Shown here: positions 21,208 through 32,594 of the stretch, in pieces
How positions within the stretch are numbered: the stretch's first letter is position 1
How the letters are laid out: every line of letters starts with the position of its first letter
Origin: Pyricularia pennisetigena
Lineage: Eukaryota > Ascomycota > Sordariomycetes > Magnaporthales > Pyriculariaceae
NCBI RefSeq assembly: GCF_004337985.1
Contig: NC_043742.1
Coordinates: 2,404,176 to 2,468,175 of the forward strand
DNA length: 64,000 nt
Reading direction: 5' to 3'
The notes under the pieces: generated by a model
Databases searched by the model: none
Told to the model about the DNA's origin: nothing
What the model saw: the letters and a program-made list of their open reading frames with translations, nothing else
Translations under genes and position numbers: made by a program

Positions 21208-23183
21208 CTACAGTTTGTTCAATCCCAGCTCGGCAGCTTTGATCTGCAGGGCCAGAAGCCTCGAAAAGTACCGGCAGAGAGCTAGATTTCCGCCCATGAA
21301 CCAGAAGCCAGGATGCCCACTCCTGCTCCAAATGGTCCTGTGCTCGCCCTTGTCGTCGAACCCCCAGACGTCGTCGACGCGGTCCGCCAGGGTGTCGCCA
21401 AAGATGGCCCTGGCCTCGCCCCTCATGTTCAGGTACCCGGTGGCAAAGACGATCTCGTCGGCCTCGAGCTTCTGTCCGTCGGCGAACAGGAGCCCGTCGG
21501 CCAGCACCTCGCTGATCTCGCAGCCCTGTTTGATCTTGATCTTGCCGTCGGCGATGAGCCGGCTTGCCCCGACGTCCAAGTAGTAGCCCCCTCCGCGCTG
21601 GAAGTACTTGATGAAGAGGCCGCACGCCTCGGGGCCCATGTCGACCTTGAACCCGACCCGCTCCAGCGCCTCGAGGATCTCGCGGTCCGCCTCGTTCTGC
21701 AGCGCCGTGACGGCCCGCTGCGCCGTCTTGAACTGCTCAAAGGGGTACGAGTACAGCACCAGGTCCGCGTCCTCGGTCGGCGGCCCGCCCTCCTCGTACA
21801 GACCCGCCAGGCCGATGTTGACGATGGCGTCGGACCCGACGACGCACGTCGACGACCGCTGCACCATGGTCACGTCGTAGCCCTTGCTGTAAAAGTCCTG
21901 CGCGATGTCGTGGCCAGAGTTGCAGGACCCGACCACGACGGCGCGCTTCCCGGCCGAGTTGGGCGTCGCCCCGGGGAACTCTGACGAGTGGCAGAGCCGC
22001 GCGCCCTTGAAGGCGTCCATGCCCTTGATCTGCGGAAAGTTCTTCTTGCCCGAGTGGCCGGTCGCCTGGATGATGTGCCTCGGCCTGACCGTCCTGGTCT
22101 CGCCCGCCCTCTCCAGCTTCACCGTCCACACCCTATTCTCCTCGTCCCAGGTCGAGTCGGCCAGGTTCGTGCCTGTCCATACCTTGAGCTCGAGGAGGCT
22201 GACGTAGGACTCGAAGAAGTCCGCAATCTTGTCTTTGGGTGTGAAGACGGGCCAGTGGTCGGGAAATGGTATGTACGGCATGTGGTCGTACCAGATCGGG
22301 TCATGTAAGACTAGGTGATGATAGCGGTTCCGCCATGAATCACCCACGCGGGGGTTGCGATCAATGACGAGGGTTGGTATTCCTTGCATTTGTAGTCGGG
22401 CTGCGACGGAGAGGCCACCTTGTCCGGCTCCTATTATCTTTGTTAGATGCGTCAACTCTGCTTCCAGCCCATGCTGAACACTACTCTTCCGAAACTACAA
22501 ATTTACTAACCAACAACGAGGACTGTAGGCTCATGATCTTCAAACCGCGCAGCGGCCTCCAGCCTCTCGCGCCAGTTCGGCTCATCGTGCGTCCCCTTGT
22601 GCTCGACACCCTTCACCCTTTGGCCCCTGACAGGCTCCGGATGACCCTCGATCTCTACCAGCGAGGTGAAAAGCGTCGCGATGTAGATCTTGCCATCCTC
22701 ACCTTCCGCGAGGCGAGCCACGCCGCGGCCCTTGCCGTGCTGCGCCTGGACCTCGACGTGGAAGCTTATGCACCTGTGCTTGCCCGAGGCCTCAAAGGCC
22801 GACAGCGTGGGCGACCTAAAGTCGCTGCTCCTGTCGATCGTAATCCTCCTGGGCAACCTCACGTCGCCACCATCGTGGGGTGTCTCGTTGGCCAGGAAGC
22901 TGCCGATCTGCCCGCGACCCTTGAGGGTGCGCATGACCCACGTCAGACACAGGTGGTCGCGCCAGTAGCCGTGGCTGGCGCCATCTGGGAGAAACAGGCC
23001 GGCCACGGCGCTGGCGTCTCCGGCGTCGAGGGCCTTGTTGAGGGCGCCGATGATTTCATCTGCTGCGGCGTCGACGTCCACCGAGGTGTTCTTGATGGTG
23101 GGGAACTGAGCCGCCGGGTAGTCGGTCGAGCCTGGCTCGATGCGGTCGTCGGCGGGGAATTTTACGACTTCGGATGGGGACAT
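21208..23183 (-). CDS. flavin-containing monooxygenase with N-terminal NTF2-like domain
   Basis: Two exons, 23183-22511 and 22430-21208, give 631 residues. Residues about 40-200 look like an NTF2/SnoaL-type domain (DEIIGALNKALDAGDAS, GLFLPDGASHGYWRD). Residue 225 starts the FAD Rossmann loop, GAGQGGLSVAARL, rebuilt exactly at the splice. The FMO signature FxGxxxH is seen as FKGARLCHS, the NADPH loop as VVVGSCNSGHDIA, and the ATGY motif as FATGYLNM. This NTF2-FMO architecture is common among fungal flavin monooxygenases related to plant YUCCA-type enzymes. Substrate unknown. The C-terminal half ends with WFMGGNLALCRYFSRLLALQ, consistent with a complete enzyme. Confidence 0.9.
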
Positions 23184-25003
23184 GACTTGGGACGACGAAC
23201 TTTTATACCCTTGGAGCGGGATTGTGAGTGCAGCAAGGGATGAATGACAGCCGCAACCTGCTGCCTGATGTTGGTATTGGAGAGAACTCGGTCAAGGTTA
23301 AGTGTAGCGGGATCGAAATATTTTGCTTTTTCCGTTGTGGCGGCGGACTACCCGTCCCCCCCAATCCCGCCAAACTTTGCACAAAAGGGCATCAAACCCT
23401 CCGAAATTCGGATTGCAGCAACGAATCGGACAGGCGCGGGGAAATAGAAAATCCTGATATGCATCGACGCGGATTTTGAGGGGTTTATCTCCTCTCGGCC
23501 TTCCCTGGCATTTTAAGTTTGGTTGGTTGTTGTTGCAATAATAATAAAAAAACACAGCCAAAAGACGAAAGCTCCCGTCAATGACTAACACCAGTTATTC
23601 CGTACTTTGCCACGCAAATAGTCGGTTGCATTCGGGGCCAGTGAAAAGCGGACGAGTCCGCAAGATTAGTTAGGATCGCACCATAAAATAAATCAGCTGT
23701 CTAGACGGTTGAGCGCTGCAGACATCAGTCAATTGCTCGGTGGCAAAACAATCTTAATATTACGGGCTGGTAGTAGTCTTGCTTCACATACTCAATGTGG
23801 TCCCTATGCTCGATTGCTCTACCAGTGTGTTGCTGCCAAGAGACCAACCGCATTCTCGGATTTACAGGAATGGTAACCCGACGGCAACGCGGGAGAGGTG
23901 GGTTCTTGAAACGGTGCGGGGTGCAGCAAATCGTGCGGAGGCGGGTTGCGATGCTGGCCTACTGACAAACTGACAAGCTACCTTAGCTTGCCTCTTAGGA
24001 GGGTGGGAGGAAAGTATGGAAGCACTTGCTGCAGTCAGAGGCAAAAATTTCGATTGACGAGACATTATCAATTCTGACACCTTTTTCACAAATGATTCTA
24101 GTCTTAAAAAAAAAAAAAAAAAAAAAGAAGAAGAATTGTGAGTATATCGATATTCTAGACTCTACTGTAGATGAGATGCTGCCACAAATATAATGCTGAT
24201 ACAGCAAACTTAATGCTGTTTCCGGGATGGGTAGCGACTATATTGATCTCCAAGTGGCCCAGAGCCTTGGATTGATGGATTTGATAATATATATTGCAAA
24301 CAAAATCTGACAATCCAATTAGTAAGGATGCAGCGTGTTCGGGGCTCCCTGTGGTAGTGTCTTGACCAGGGAGCAAGTGTTCGCATAGGTTGTACAAGTT
24401 TAGTGCCTGATTCAATTCCAGCTACTGTAGTGTTTCTGGTTTTGTCACGAGGCACGCATGTATAGTACCTCTCTAGTAGACTGGTAAACTTGGTTGATAC
24501 CGTGGAATTGGTGCCCCGATGACACAAGAAAAAAAATGCACGTTAGGCGTCTACTTGCTCATTATCTATCCCATTCAGGAGAAAAAGCCCCGTGGGCAAA
24601 TTCATAAACCCCCAAGGAAGCTCCTGTGACGCCAAGACGGCGGGTTATGCAATGCCTCGCATGCTATAATATACATGCAAATTGTCAAACAGGGGCGGAA
24701 AGGGGCAGAACGTAATCCCTGTTCTGGCATGCGTTCACACTGTCGAAACATGACAATCATAAAACGAAAATTAAGACGATGACGAAGCCGAGGGCACATC
24801 GGATCACTCAAATGACAAGAACATGGACGGAAAAAAAAGGCGAAGAATCGAAGCGGTAGTATTATTAAACTTGTAATCCTTCCTTCCTCGCCCTATTCCA
24901 ACTACGAACACTTATGTCGTCCACAACTCGGTGCCATGTCGAATCGGTTGTCCCCAGGACAGACCGAGGAAGGTCGAAATCAGCCAGACCGGAAAAAAAT
25001 GGT
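23184..25003. other. long spacer, no supported gene
   Basis: About 1.8 kb with a 21-A run (24106-24126). No coding signal beyond short unsupported frames. Confidence 0.45.
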
Positions 25004-25439
25004 TTAGTTGACCTTGCTGTCACGAAGGTTCTTGACAACCCTGGCACCGTCCAGGAAGCCACCGTTGACCTTGGTGCGGCAAAGCTTGCCAGAGCGCTCG
25101 GAAATGGTGTTGTCACACGCGAGCCTGCTGTTGCCAACACAGCTCAGGGCGCTGCCGCCTATTTCGATTGCAAATTTGTATGTCAGTAACGTAGGCGCAG
25201 AACCATGGGGAGTTTTAAAACCCGGTTTGGAGCTACTTACAGGCGTTGCCTCCGGGCACGCACTTGGCCGCCTCGCCGGTCTCGGTGGTGCAGATTTCTT
25301 GCTTCAGACTCCTGTTGGGAATGCAGCAGGTGCCAGTGGCGCTGTTCTGGCGGGCCGCGAGCTGGCTGCTGGGAGCGGCGGGGGTGGCGGCGGCAAGGGC
25401 GGCAAGGCCGAAGATGACGGTGGCGAAAGAGAACTGCAT
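25004..25439 (-). CDS. secreted eight-cysteine protein
   Basis: Exons 25439-25241 and 25158-25004 encode 117 residues; the donor TGTAAGT splits a cysteine codon that the second exon restores (GGNAC-GSALSC). The signal peptide is MQFSFATVIFGLAALAAATP, followed by a short propeptide ending LAARQ. The mature part has eight cysteines: an adjacent pair (GTCCIPN), then ICTT, AKCV, NACG, LSCV, ACDN and KLCR. The spacing is not that of a hydrophobin (which needs two CC pairs) nor of a hevein domain. The C-terminal 25 residues are Cys-free and basic. I do not recognise the family; apoplastic effector-like or structural roles are possible. A TATA box is present about 215 bp upstream. Confidence 0.8.
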
Positions 25440-25651
25440 TTTGTCGGATTATGGGTGGGTTTCTTGGTAAAGACCGAAAAGTGGAGAATAAAAGAGTGTT
25501 TAGTTGGTAAAAATAGGAAACCGACCGGCGGTAAAGAATTGAAATTTGCAGATGGTTGCGAGGAAGGAAGGTGGGAATACTAGGCTTGATCCTGTAGGTT
25601 GATGAGAAAGAAGAGATGAAAGGTTAATTTTGAGTGGTAAAGATCAACGGC

Positions 25652-25659
25652 TTTATATA
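25652..25659 (-). promoter_or_regulatory. TATA box of the eight-cysteine protein gene
   Basis: TATATAAA on the minus strand, about 215 bp upstream of ATG 25439. Confidence 0.45.
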
Positions 25660-27759
25660 GATTTCCCAAGACCAAGCGGATAACCATGGAGTGGCCGAGG
25701 TAGCACTGGCGACGGTCATGTCATGATGGAGACGGCCCTGCCCCTGGGCACATCGAGACCAAGCCTGGGTATGTGTGATACGCGAACCAGACAATCAACG
25801 GTGGCTGGAGTGTTATGATTTGCACTATTGCAGGGTACGGTGTGAATCTGAATGTGGAGGATGATTTGCCATTTCCCTTGGTTGATTGTCATGGTTGCGG
25901 CTCAAGTGCAGTGTGGATTGGTCTGTTGAGAGAGCCTGTTCCCTCGACTGGTCGATCGGATATCTCAACCGAAGATGCCATCCTTGTGTGACTCCTGTTC
26001 AGGGCTGTAACATCGGGGTGGAAGAGTTCCAGAGTACTCTACACTCGATAGTCATGAAGCACGCACGCAAGACAGGCGAGCCTTGTTATTTTATGAACAT
26101 TACTGTATGTACAGCAGACAAAAGATCAGAAAGTGGATCGCAACAACAGAGACCGCAAAAACAAGGCCGAGTGACCATGATTAAAAGCACAATCGGTTTG
26201 CCACTTTATTTTCCCCAGGCAAGCAAGTTTAGCCTCGAAAATATCGAATGATTTTCAAGCCGGTAATTATCATGAGATAGAGATAGATACCTAGGTTTTC
26301 AAAAATTTTCCGCCCGCAACCTAATTGACCATTCGGTTGTTATGCCGCCAAAACAGGTATCAAGATCGCGAACTCGTTCGGTCTTTTCGCATCCCCTACT
26401 TTGTTTCGGTTCCCCACTTTGTCAGCAACATTCAGGCCCAGACAAATCCCTGCCCTGCGACAACCCTTGCCGTAAACCATTCGCTTAGTCCCCTGGCGCT
26501 TTCCCTTTTTGGTCTGAAAATCCACAGCAGCACACTCGTGGGTCGCGCTAACTCAGGCACAGCGGTTCCTGCATGGATGCTAACCGTCTCATGTTGCAAA
26601 TCCGAAACCAAGAAGCGAACTTGACGACGGCTTCATGCCTCCAGATAGATGGGGCTCATTTTACCCTCATTTTACCCAGTCCCATAGGCCATTAGGCCAT
26701 CGTAGGAAAGATTGTCGCAAGCGCTTCAACACGAGACGGTCGGCCTATCGATGCCGACTGACTCTCGTATCGTTCTGCTTATTTGGGTTAGAACCTCACA
26801 AGGCAGATAACGAACACCTCGCGCGCGCGGCGACCGAATTACAGGGAAGCCAGACAACATTCTCGAATTGGGTGGATATACACGAGCTGATAATTAGGGG
26901 AGAATCATTAAGAGGAAACGCCCAATGTTTTTTTTTTTTTTTTTTTTTTACCTTGATCGACCTCGGCAATCTCCACTTGATCCTCAGTAACCCTGCTACC
27001 ATACATTTTGTCCAGTGCCAACGACCTAATCGTTGGTAGGCAAAGCGGAGATCGCAAAAATAGGGACTTGATATGGCTTCATGGATTGTTGGAACCACCT
27101 AAATTGCCTGCATATTGTGATTATCAAGGAATTGGAATGGCGCGAATAGCTTCATTACCATGTATATAACATTTTAACTTATTTCTTGCCCCAAAATACT
27201 CAGGAAAGCTATTTGTGAGATTATTTACCCCTTGGTTCACAAGCTTTTCGCTGATATTCGCCCTTTGTAGTCGCCTCCTTTGTGACCCCGTTTTTGTAAG
27301 GTATTCTTGTCCAAGGGCAATTTTCCTTTCTTTTCTTTCCTTTTTTTTTTTTCTGGGCCTGGGTTGCTTTTGGCCACTATGACCCTCCCAAATCGGAAAA
27401 CGGCAGCACCAAAATGCGTAGTCAATACCGTCCCCTGCATACCCCCTTTCTTCGCCCCGGTATTTCTTGCTTGTTATCCATGTGACCGCCGGCGTTGACC
27501 TGGTGGTGACGATGCTAAACGTTTCTATCACGACTTTCTGATTGAAGGAACAATTCTCCTAGCTTTCTTGGCGTTAAAGCGCCTAACCCCTAAATCTCAC
27601 AAGCTGCATCGCATTAACATACCACCCCATTTTCTGCCCATCAAGGATGATGTTAGGCCCATCATGTGGGACGACGGCGATGACGATCTCGCTCCGACTT
27701 GCCCAGAGTGCAAGCGCGCGCTTGCGGGCGGGGGTGCCGTCTTGAACTTGGAATCTTGA
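25660..27759. other. long spacer, no supported gene
   Basis: About 2.1 kb. Holds a 22-T run (26928-26949). Short frames show no recognisable domain. Confidence 0.4.
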
Positions 27760-27767
27760 TATATAAA
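27760..27767 (+). promoter_or_regulatory. TATA box of the AA9 gene
   Basis: TATATAAA, 324 bp upstream of ATG 28091; the intervening CT-rich leader is typical of a long, strongly expressed fungal 5' UTR. Confidence 0.45.
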
Positions 27768-28090
27768 TCGACTTCGCTCTCTCGTAGATCTGGTTCGTTT
27801 GTTTTGTAGATCAGCTCAACCAGAGTATCTCTTTCGCAGCTTTTACTTTACATTCCTTCGTTCTCTTCGAATCCTATCACTATCTTTAAATTCGTGTCTC
27901 GACTGACATCGATTTTGCCTCACCGTTCACAAGACTTGACGTCCATTCTTTTCGCTTCCAAATCCTTTTTTTCCCACCTTTTTTTCCAAAAGCTCCAAAG
28001 AACATACTCGTGCTTGTTGATTAAGACACGTGATATTCATTCCAAGATATCATTTACCTTTTTTTACTTCTTCTCCCACCTACCGCCAAG

Positions 28091-29077
28091 ATGAAGACCA
28101 CCGGAACCATCACCACCGTCCTGCTCGGCATGGCCTCGCTTACCAGCGCCCATTACGCCTTCGACAAGACCGAGCTTAACGGCAAGCAGGTCGGCGGAGA
28201 CAATGCTTCTATCCGCAAGCACCAGAACGGCTTCATGCCCATCAAGTTCAACAAGACGCCCGAGGGATCCATCACCCCGACAGTCGCCGACTTTGCCTGC
28301 AACAAGGGCGCCGTTGGTGCCAAGGACGTCCTCAAGGTCAAGGCCGGCGACAAGGTTGCCATGAGGCAGGGCTTCGGGGCCAACGGCATGCTGCACCCCG
28401 GCCCGGCCCAGGTTTACGTGTCGCCGGTCGCCAACGCCAAGACGGACAACGGAGAGGACTGGTACAAGATCCACCAGAGCCTGATCTGCAAGCAGGGAAG
28501 CGCCGAGAGCCTCCGCACCGACGCCTGGTGCAGCTGGGGCGAGAACAACGTCAACGCCATCATCCCCGCCACCATCCCCGACGGCCAGTACCTCCTCCGC
28601 GGCGAGCACATTGGTCTGCACGGCGCCCACGACGGTCAGGCCGAGTTCTACGTCGCCTGCATGCAGATCGAGGTGACTGGCAACTCGGCCACCAGCATGC
28701 CCGGCACCAGCGCCAAGATCCCCGGCATCTACAAGTCCACTGACAAGGCCGTCAACTTCAGCGTCTGGGGCAGCTCGACCAGCTACGACGTCTCCCCTGG
28801 CCCTGACGTCATCCCCGGCGGTACCATTCGTGGCTCGGCCAACGGTGCCGGTGGCGACAAGACCACCACTGTCTCTGGCGGTGGCGCCTCTGCCGCTGCC
28901 TCCAACGGCAACAACAACAACAACAACAACAACAAGAACACTAGCGGCACCAAGAGCATCAAGCAAGTCAAGTCCAATGCGCAGGAGGATTCTGCCGAGT
29001 GCAACGGCCGCCGCCGCCGCTCTCTGCCCAGGCGTGCGGCTGAGCAGCTTGTCGATGAGGAGCTGCAGTTCGAGTAA
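28091..29077 (+). CDS. AA9 lytic polysaccharide monooxygenase
   Basis: Intronless, 328 residues. Signal peptide residues 1-20 (MKTTGTITTVLLGMASLTSA) end immediately before His21, the N-terminal copper-brace histidine of the mature enzyme. The second copper His is His102 in GMLHPGPAQVYV, and the axial Tyr is Tyr187 in AEFYVACMQIEVTG. IPDGQYLLRGEHIGLHG is a classic AA9 block. The enzyme oxidatively cleaves cellulose or related beta-glucans with copper and a reductant. The C terminus has no CBM1; instead there is a Gly/Ala/Ser stretch, an eight-Asn run from an AAC repeat, and a basic segment NGRRRRSLPRR with a possible Kex2-type cleavage site before an acidic tail. Confidence 0.93.
   Translation: MKTTGTITTVLLGMASLTSAHYAFDKTELNGKQVGGDNASIRKHQNGFMPIKFNKTPEGSITPTVADFACNKGAVGAKDVLKVKAGDKVAMRQGFGANGMLHPGPAQVYVSPVANAKTDNGEDWYKIHQSLICKQGSAESLRTDAWCSWGENNVNAIIPATIPDGQYLLRGEHIGLHGAHDGQAEFYVACMQIEVTGNSATSMPGTSAKIPGIYKSTDKAVNFSVWGSSTSYDVSPGPDVIPGGTIRGSANGAGGDKTTTVSGGGASAAASNGNNNNNNNNKNTSGTKSIKQVKSNAQEDSAECNGRRRRSLPRRAAEQLVDEELQFE
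28909..28935 (+). repeat. AAC trinucleotide repeat inside the AA9 gene
   Basis: In-frame AAC units encoding a run of Asn in the C-terminal tail; length variation would keep frame. Confidence 0.8.
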
Positions 29078-29994
29078 ACTTGTTTTTGAATTTTAGGTAG
29101 TCAGTCGTATGACTCGTTTTTCAATAGGGGTTGAAAGGGATCTTCACCGGGAACTAACCTGGAAGTTAAAATTCCTTGTTGCTGATCCTGTATAATCACC
29201 CCAATCACTCCAGGGCTCAGCCCACCTGTAACTTAACCCTTTATCCTTTTGTTGTACATATATATATCTATGATGCTAGGCTCATCTATGCAAACCAATA
29301 AATTTTTTCGTTGGGGAGAGAACAAAACCAACCATAAACTTGCGCAATATCGTGTTCTTGTCATGAACTCTTTGAACTTTCTTGCTTTGACTGCTGCTAA
29401 AAAAAAACGAAAACCCCCGGGAAAAAAAACCTGTCGTGGTGGATCGACGAAGCCTGGGTGGTTCTCCACATGATTACCAGATTAAGGTGTAAAAGGTTCA
29501 TCATGCCTGATCGTCCCGAAATAGCCAAGGTGGTATGCAATCGTCTTGGCAAGCGTCAAAGAACACCATTGAGGCAAACCGAAAGTCTAAGCTTAGGTGC
29601 TGCGCATTGATCTTCGACAGGCCAAGCGACTCAGCAAGCATTGCAAGACATTCCGGTTTGTAGCCCTGTAGGGCATCTGTGGCAAGATGTAGATGACTTA
29701 CTATAAAGGGGTCAAGATTCGCCTTTGATGCTTTCTCCTGGTCTTTTCTGTTCCTCACCACCCATTGTCATCCAGTCGAGGTTTGCAGTAACTTGCCCTC
29801 TTTTTTTCCTTTTTTCCTTTTCTTTTCATTTCTCCTGTTTTTTTTTCCTTGTTTCCTTTGTCTGTCTTGATTTCAGTCTCTCGGTACTTACTTGTTCTTT
29901 TTCTTTTGTCTTTTTCATCTTTTTTTCATCTTTTTTTCATCTTTTTTCATCTTTTTTCATCTTTTTCATATATCCACAAACAACAACCGCCAAA
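29078..29994. other. spacer and pyrimidine-rich leader
   Basis: After the AA9 stop no gene is seen until ATG 29995. The last 200 bp are strongly T/C-rich. Confidence 0.45.
29915..29969 (+). repeat. TCATCTTTT-type tandem repeat in a 5' leader
   Basis: Five imperfect units of TCATC followed by 5-7 T, ending about 25 bp before ATG 29995. It probably sits in the promoter or 5' UTR of the following gene. Confidence 0.7.
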
Positions 29995-30924
29995 ATGCTT
30001 CCCACAAACCTCATCGCTCTGCTTGTGGCCGCCGGCTCGGTCGTCGATGCCGGGGCGCTGATCCCCCGTCAGGCCAAGAACCTTACCCTGCGCATCACGT
30101 CCTTCAACATTCGGTTCGACGCCGACGCCAGCAAGCGTGAGAAGCAGGAGAAGGCCTGGAGTGAGCGCGGCCCCGTGTTGATCAAGACCATGACCGACAT
30201 CGCGGCCAAGCCGGCCACCGCCGGCTCGGCCTCCGTGTTTGGGCTGCAGGAGGTGCTCAGCAACCAGCTGAACGACATCAAGAAGGGCCTGGGCTCGGGA
30301 TGGGACCACATTGGCGTGGCGCGCGAGGACGGCAAGTCCAAGGGCGAGTTCAGTCCCATCATCTACAACACAAAGGACCTCAAGGTGGTGACGAGCGCGA
30401 CCAAGTGGCTCACCGAGACGCCCGACAAGCCCAGCAAGGCGTCGGGCGCCGGCAGCAGCCGCATCGTGACGCTGGCCGTGTTCGAGCACATCGCGACCAA
30501 GACTCGCTTCCTGCACGCCAACACGCACCTCGACAACGTGTCGCCCGAGGCCCGCATCGCCGGCATCAAGGTCGCCGTCGCACAGATGCAGGAAATGTCC
30601 AAGGCCCAGGGCGGAAAGCTGCCCGTGTCGCTGACCGGAGACTTCAACGCCGTGGCCGGCGGCGACGCCCCCAAGGCCCTGGCCGACATGAACTACCTCA
30701 AGGACGTGCACGACGTCGCGACGGCGGCGCAGCGCAGCGGAGAGGAACTCACCTACACCGCGTTCGAGCAGGGCAAGGGCCGCGGCAGGATCGACTTTGT
30801 GTGGATCGGTCCCAACTCCGACTCGCCTTACACGGTGCAGAAGTACGAGGTCCGCGCCAACTTTGTCGACAACCTCTTCATGAGCGACCACCGGGCTGTG
30901 GTTGCGGACATCGCAATGAAATGA
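29995..30924 (+). CDS. secreted endonuclease/exonuclease/phosphatase-fold protein
   Basis: Intronless, 309 residues, starting MLPTNLIALLVAAGSVVDAGA, a signal peptide. The EEP superfamily metal-dependent hydrolase motifs occur in order: RITSFNIRFD, VFGLQEVL (metal-binding Glu), NTHLDNVSPEAR (His and Asp), LTGDFNA (Asp/Asn), RIDFVWIG and MSDHRAVVADI (Asp-His). Relatives include DNase I-like nucleases and phosphoesterases; this group of secreted fungal proteins has no settled substrate. It follows the AA9 gene in the same direction. Extracellular nucleic-acid or phosphoester scavenging is plausible but inferred. Confidence 0.88.
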   Translation: MLPTNLIALLVAAGSVVDAGALIPRQAKNLTLRITSFNIRFDADASKREKQEKAWSERGPVLIKTMTDIAAKPATAGSASVFGLQEVLSNQLNDIKKGLGSGWDHIGVAREDGKSKGEFSPIIYNTKDLKVVTSATKWLTETPDKPSKASGAGSSRIVTLAVFEHIATKTRFLHANTHLDNVSPEARIAGIKVAVAQMQEMSKAQGGKLPVSLTGDFNAVAGGDAPKALADMNYLKDVHDVATAAQRSGEELTYTAFEQGKGRGRIDFVWIGPNSDSPYTVQKYEVRANFVDNLFMSDHRAVVADIAMK

Positions 30925-31060
30925 ATTACCTAGCTAAAGGTTCTTATTTTGGCTTTGGGAGGAGTACAGCGTTTCTGTTTTCTTGGCTTGTATTTGTTCA
31001 GCGAACATGTTTGTTTTGCACTTTGCTGTTTTTAGCATTGGGGGTCTCAAATCTTGAAGA

Positions 31061-31101
<41 letters not shown>
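31061..31101. repeat. T13-A28 tract downstream of the EEP gene
   Basis: Thirteen T directly followed by 28 A, 137 bp after the stop. It can form a short A:T hairpin; might be part of the 3' end signal or simple slippage. Confidence 0.7.
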
Positions 31102-31103
<2 letters not shown>

Positions 31104-31200
31104 CAGCGATTTCGCAAAACTTCTCTGCAAATTCTTCGTGTTCGCCAACTTATTGTTTTCAGATCACGTCGAGTGACAATATATCAGAGGCCCGAGTAAA

Positions 31201-31798
31201 CTATACAAACGGATCCGCATTTCCGTTCTGGCCCTTGACGATGCCACCAATGTCGCTCGTCACCCAGCCGCCGTAAAAGTCGCCCGGCTGCGGCTTGACC
31301 TTTTCGCCGTCGACGTAGCACTCCCAGGGAGCATTGGCGTAGAACGACAAGTAGTCCTTGATGGCGACGAAACCCTCGGTCGGCTGCTCGTACGACCAGA
31401 CCTTGTTCTCAACGGTCTTGCCCGTCGTCGGGTGCGTGATGACATGGTACGTGGCGTGACCTTTCCACTCGCAATAGGTGCGGCGGGTGGTCTTGGCCAA
31501 AGGGGCGAGGACGGAAGAGGGAGGGAGGTAGTATGCTGATTTTGGTGGGGGTTTTTTTTTGTTTCTATTGTTAGCATACATACTGCTGGATGGACTTGAT
31601 TGAATCCTACAGGGGGGAGTGAACAAGGTTCTTCTGGTGACACTTACTCGGTGGATGATGCGTTTCTAAAACCCAGTAGGCGTCCTTGGTATCAGCGATG
31701 AGGTCTCCGTCCCATTTGATCTGGACGTGGCGAGAGATCTTTTGCAGCGCTGGCGGACGGGGGAAAGTCTGGACGTTGAGCTTTTGTACGGCTGCCAT
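31201..31798 (-). CDS. DUF427 (NTP_transf_9) family protein
   Basis: Two exons, 31798-31648 and 31535-31201, give 161 residues. The splice restores HHPPTYYLPPSS, a DUF427 landmark. Further family blocks are TYCEWKGHATYH, VWSYEQPTEGF, IKDYLSFYANA and CYVDGEKVKPQPGDFYGGWV. DUF427 proteins are small cytosolic beta-rich proteins of unknown biochemical role. No signal peptide. An in-frame ATG about 8 codons upstream exists, but MAAVQKLNVQ at 31798 has the better start context. Convergent with the EEP gene. Confidence 0.88.
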
Positions 31799-32594
31799 AG
31801 CGATGTGTCTGATTTGCACCATAGATGTCAAAATCTCAATGCGTGCATGTCAGATAAGTGAAACTTGTGGTTCTTGGGAGCTCCCGTTCCTGCAGAGTGT
31901 CGATTGCGGGGGAGCTATGGTATGTTAAACAGCATGGTGCAGTTGTTGGTTGGTTGGCTGGCTGGATACAACGAAATGGCTGTTGAGGATGGAGCAGAAT
32001 ATTGCCACCCGTTTCCCCGCTCCTGCTCCAACACTGATCAGATTCGCCCAGATCATCTAAACTCTCCTTGAGCCCGATGGTTTATTGAGATCGCGCATTT
32101 CTGCCATTGTTTGCGTCAGCAACACTGCCCTTCAAAACTGCTAATTCGATACTTGCAATCAAGCACTTGTCATAAAATTGTTGGCACTACCCTGTTTATT
32201 TATTTTTTTTTTTTTTTGAACGACCTCAGGAGTCAGGTTGCAGTGGTTGCATCCATGCAAATTTTGCCAAACGGATATTCCGAAGCACCCGAGTCCGTTG
32301 GCACAACATCAAACTCATTGTCCTTATAGCCCGAATCCCCGTTCCCGCGTTATGTCCATGACTTGATTCAATCCGAGCAGCCAAAAGCCATAACATACCT
32401 ACCTCTGCCTTCTCTACCTAGTGAACATCCGAGGAAGTTGGTTGATTGCGTCTCAATCCAAGGCAGAACATGAAATAGGTTCGTAGCTCGTGCAATCAAC
32501 GGTAATAGAAAAGGTCTTGTACTATTTGACGGAGCATGCAATTGTGTCCGTCTAGGTATTAGATCAACAGTTTCTTTTCTTCTTCTTGTCAAAA
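31799..32594. other. spacer, no supported gene
   Basis: Lies between the DUF427 start and the GH3 stop; no coding evidence. Confidence 0.4.

Noticed and set aside
23200..23209. TATAAAAG on the minus strand near the flavin monooxygenase start
   Set aside because: Only about 20 bp upstream of ATG 23183, so transcription from it would begin inside the coding region; probably chance.
22374..23243. 289-codon plus-strand frame over the flavin monooxygenase
   Set aside because: Arg/Leu-rich shadow of the minus-strand coding exon; crosses the real intron.
28064..28966. 300-codon open frame antisense to the AA9 gene
   Set aside because: Shadow of GC-rich coding DNA; product is Val/Gly/Asp low-complexity without any domain, while the plus strand encodes a full AA9 enzyme.
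29947..30891. 314-codon frame antisense to the EEP gene
   Set aside because: Same codon-bias shadow; no motif, and the plus frame has all catalytic blocks.
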